Part shown: piece after piece, positions 5,976-6,135 of the stretch
Numbering within the stretch: position 1 is the first letter of the stretch
Layout: the number at the start of each line of letters is the position of its first letter
Assembly (NCBI GenBank): GCA_003645975.1
Contig: QNDP01000097.1
Location: 1 to 6,135, forward strand
Source: Candidatus Hydrothermota bacterium
GTDB lineage: Bacteria > Hydrothermota > Hydrothermia > B15-G9
Reading direction: 5' to 3'
DNA: 6,135 nucleotides
The notes under the pieces: generated by a model
Seen by the model: the letters and a program-made list of their open reading frames with translations, nothing else
Databases searched by the model: none
What the model was told of the DNA's origin: nothing
Program-made: the position numbers and the translations under genes

Positions 5976-6135
5976 TACGCATCACCATCCTTGAGCGGAA
6001 TTGATAACAACTTCGCTTCTTCTTGTTTCCTTATCTGCTCATGCTCACGAACTAATCCAGCTACTGCGAACATTATCAAGCCATAAAATCCGCATCCTAT
6101 CAATATCCACTCTCTCAGCCATAAGCCGATACAAG
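5975..6135 (-). CDS. Small membrane protein, C-terminal 52 residues (runs off right edge)
   Basis: A minus-strand frame open from the right edge ends at TAA 5977-5975, sharing one base with the ATG of the next gene (TAATG). The visible part reads CIGLWLREW, then a hydrophobic helix (WILIGCGFYGLIMFAVAGLV), then a charged tail (REHEQIRKQEEAKLLSIPLK) ending DGDA. This suggests a membrane anchor with a charged soluble C-terminus. Codon use is AT-richer than in the large genes. The start lies beyond the window; the only in-frame ATG visible falls inside the helix. Confidence rests on the one-base coupling with the next gene and the coherent helix. Confidence 0.6.
   Translation of the reverse strand, partial: CIGLWLREWILIGCGFYGLIMFAVAGLVREHEQIRKQEEAKLLSIPLKDGDA

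Overview
The window looks archaeal. Four genes that begin transcripts (minus-strand starts near 231, 531 and 3295, plus-strand start at 3823) have a TATA box 22-34 nt upstream and no Shine-Dalgarno sequence, so their mRNAs should be leaderless or nearly so. Genes inside operons instead carry Shine-Dalgarno matches (GGGGGTG, GGAGGTGA, GGTGAT), and T-rich tracts follow two stop codons. Genes are moderately GC-rich and intergenic DNA is oddly repetitive. The mix of one recognisable AAA+/metallopeptidase pair with unrecognised and small membrane proteins fits a virus, plasmid or integrated element, but no hallmark gene (capsid, terminase, integrase, replicase) is present, so that is inference.

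Layout from left to right. Positions 1-231 (minus) hold the N-terminal part of a small protein running off the left edge. Positions 310-531 (minus) hold a 73-residue protein that resembles it. About 300 bp of non-coding DNA follows. Positions 861-3295 (minus) form a two-gene operon: a MoxR-type AAA+ ATPase first, then a protein with an HEXXH metallopeptidase domain and a C-terminal von Willebrand factor A (VWA)-like domain. Positions 3296-3822 are a long divergent intergenic region rich in short direct repeats and TATA-like elements. Positions 3823-5274 (plus) encode a 483-residue protein of unknown function with an N-terminal coiled coil and a probable beta-rich C-terminal half. From the right edge leftwards (minus), three tightly coupled genes follow: a truncated one-helix membrane protein, a 76-residue two-helix membrane protein and a 191-residue unknown protein. 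The last ends inside the 3' end of the 483-residue gene, giving a tail-to-tail antisense overlap of about 100 bp.

How the parts may work together: the ATPase and the metallopeptidase/VWA protein should form one remodelling machine, as other MoxR/VWA pairs do; its client is unknown. Three minus-strand promoters share almost the same 19-bp core, so the two small paralogues and the ATPase operon may be co-regulated. A second exact 19-bp promoter-like element occurs as an inverted pair bracketing the ATPase operon and pointing outward, towards the 73-residue gene and the 483-residue gene. The hexamer TGCCGA is strongly biased to one strand (21 against 3 by hand count) and concentrated in the intergenic DNA.
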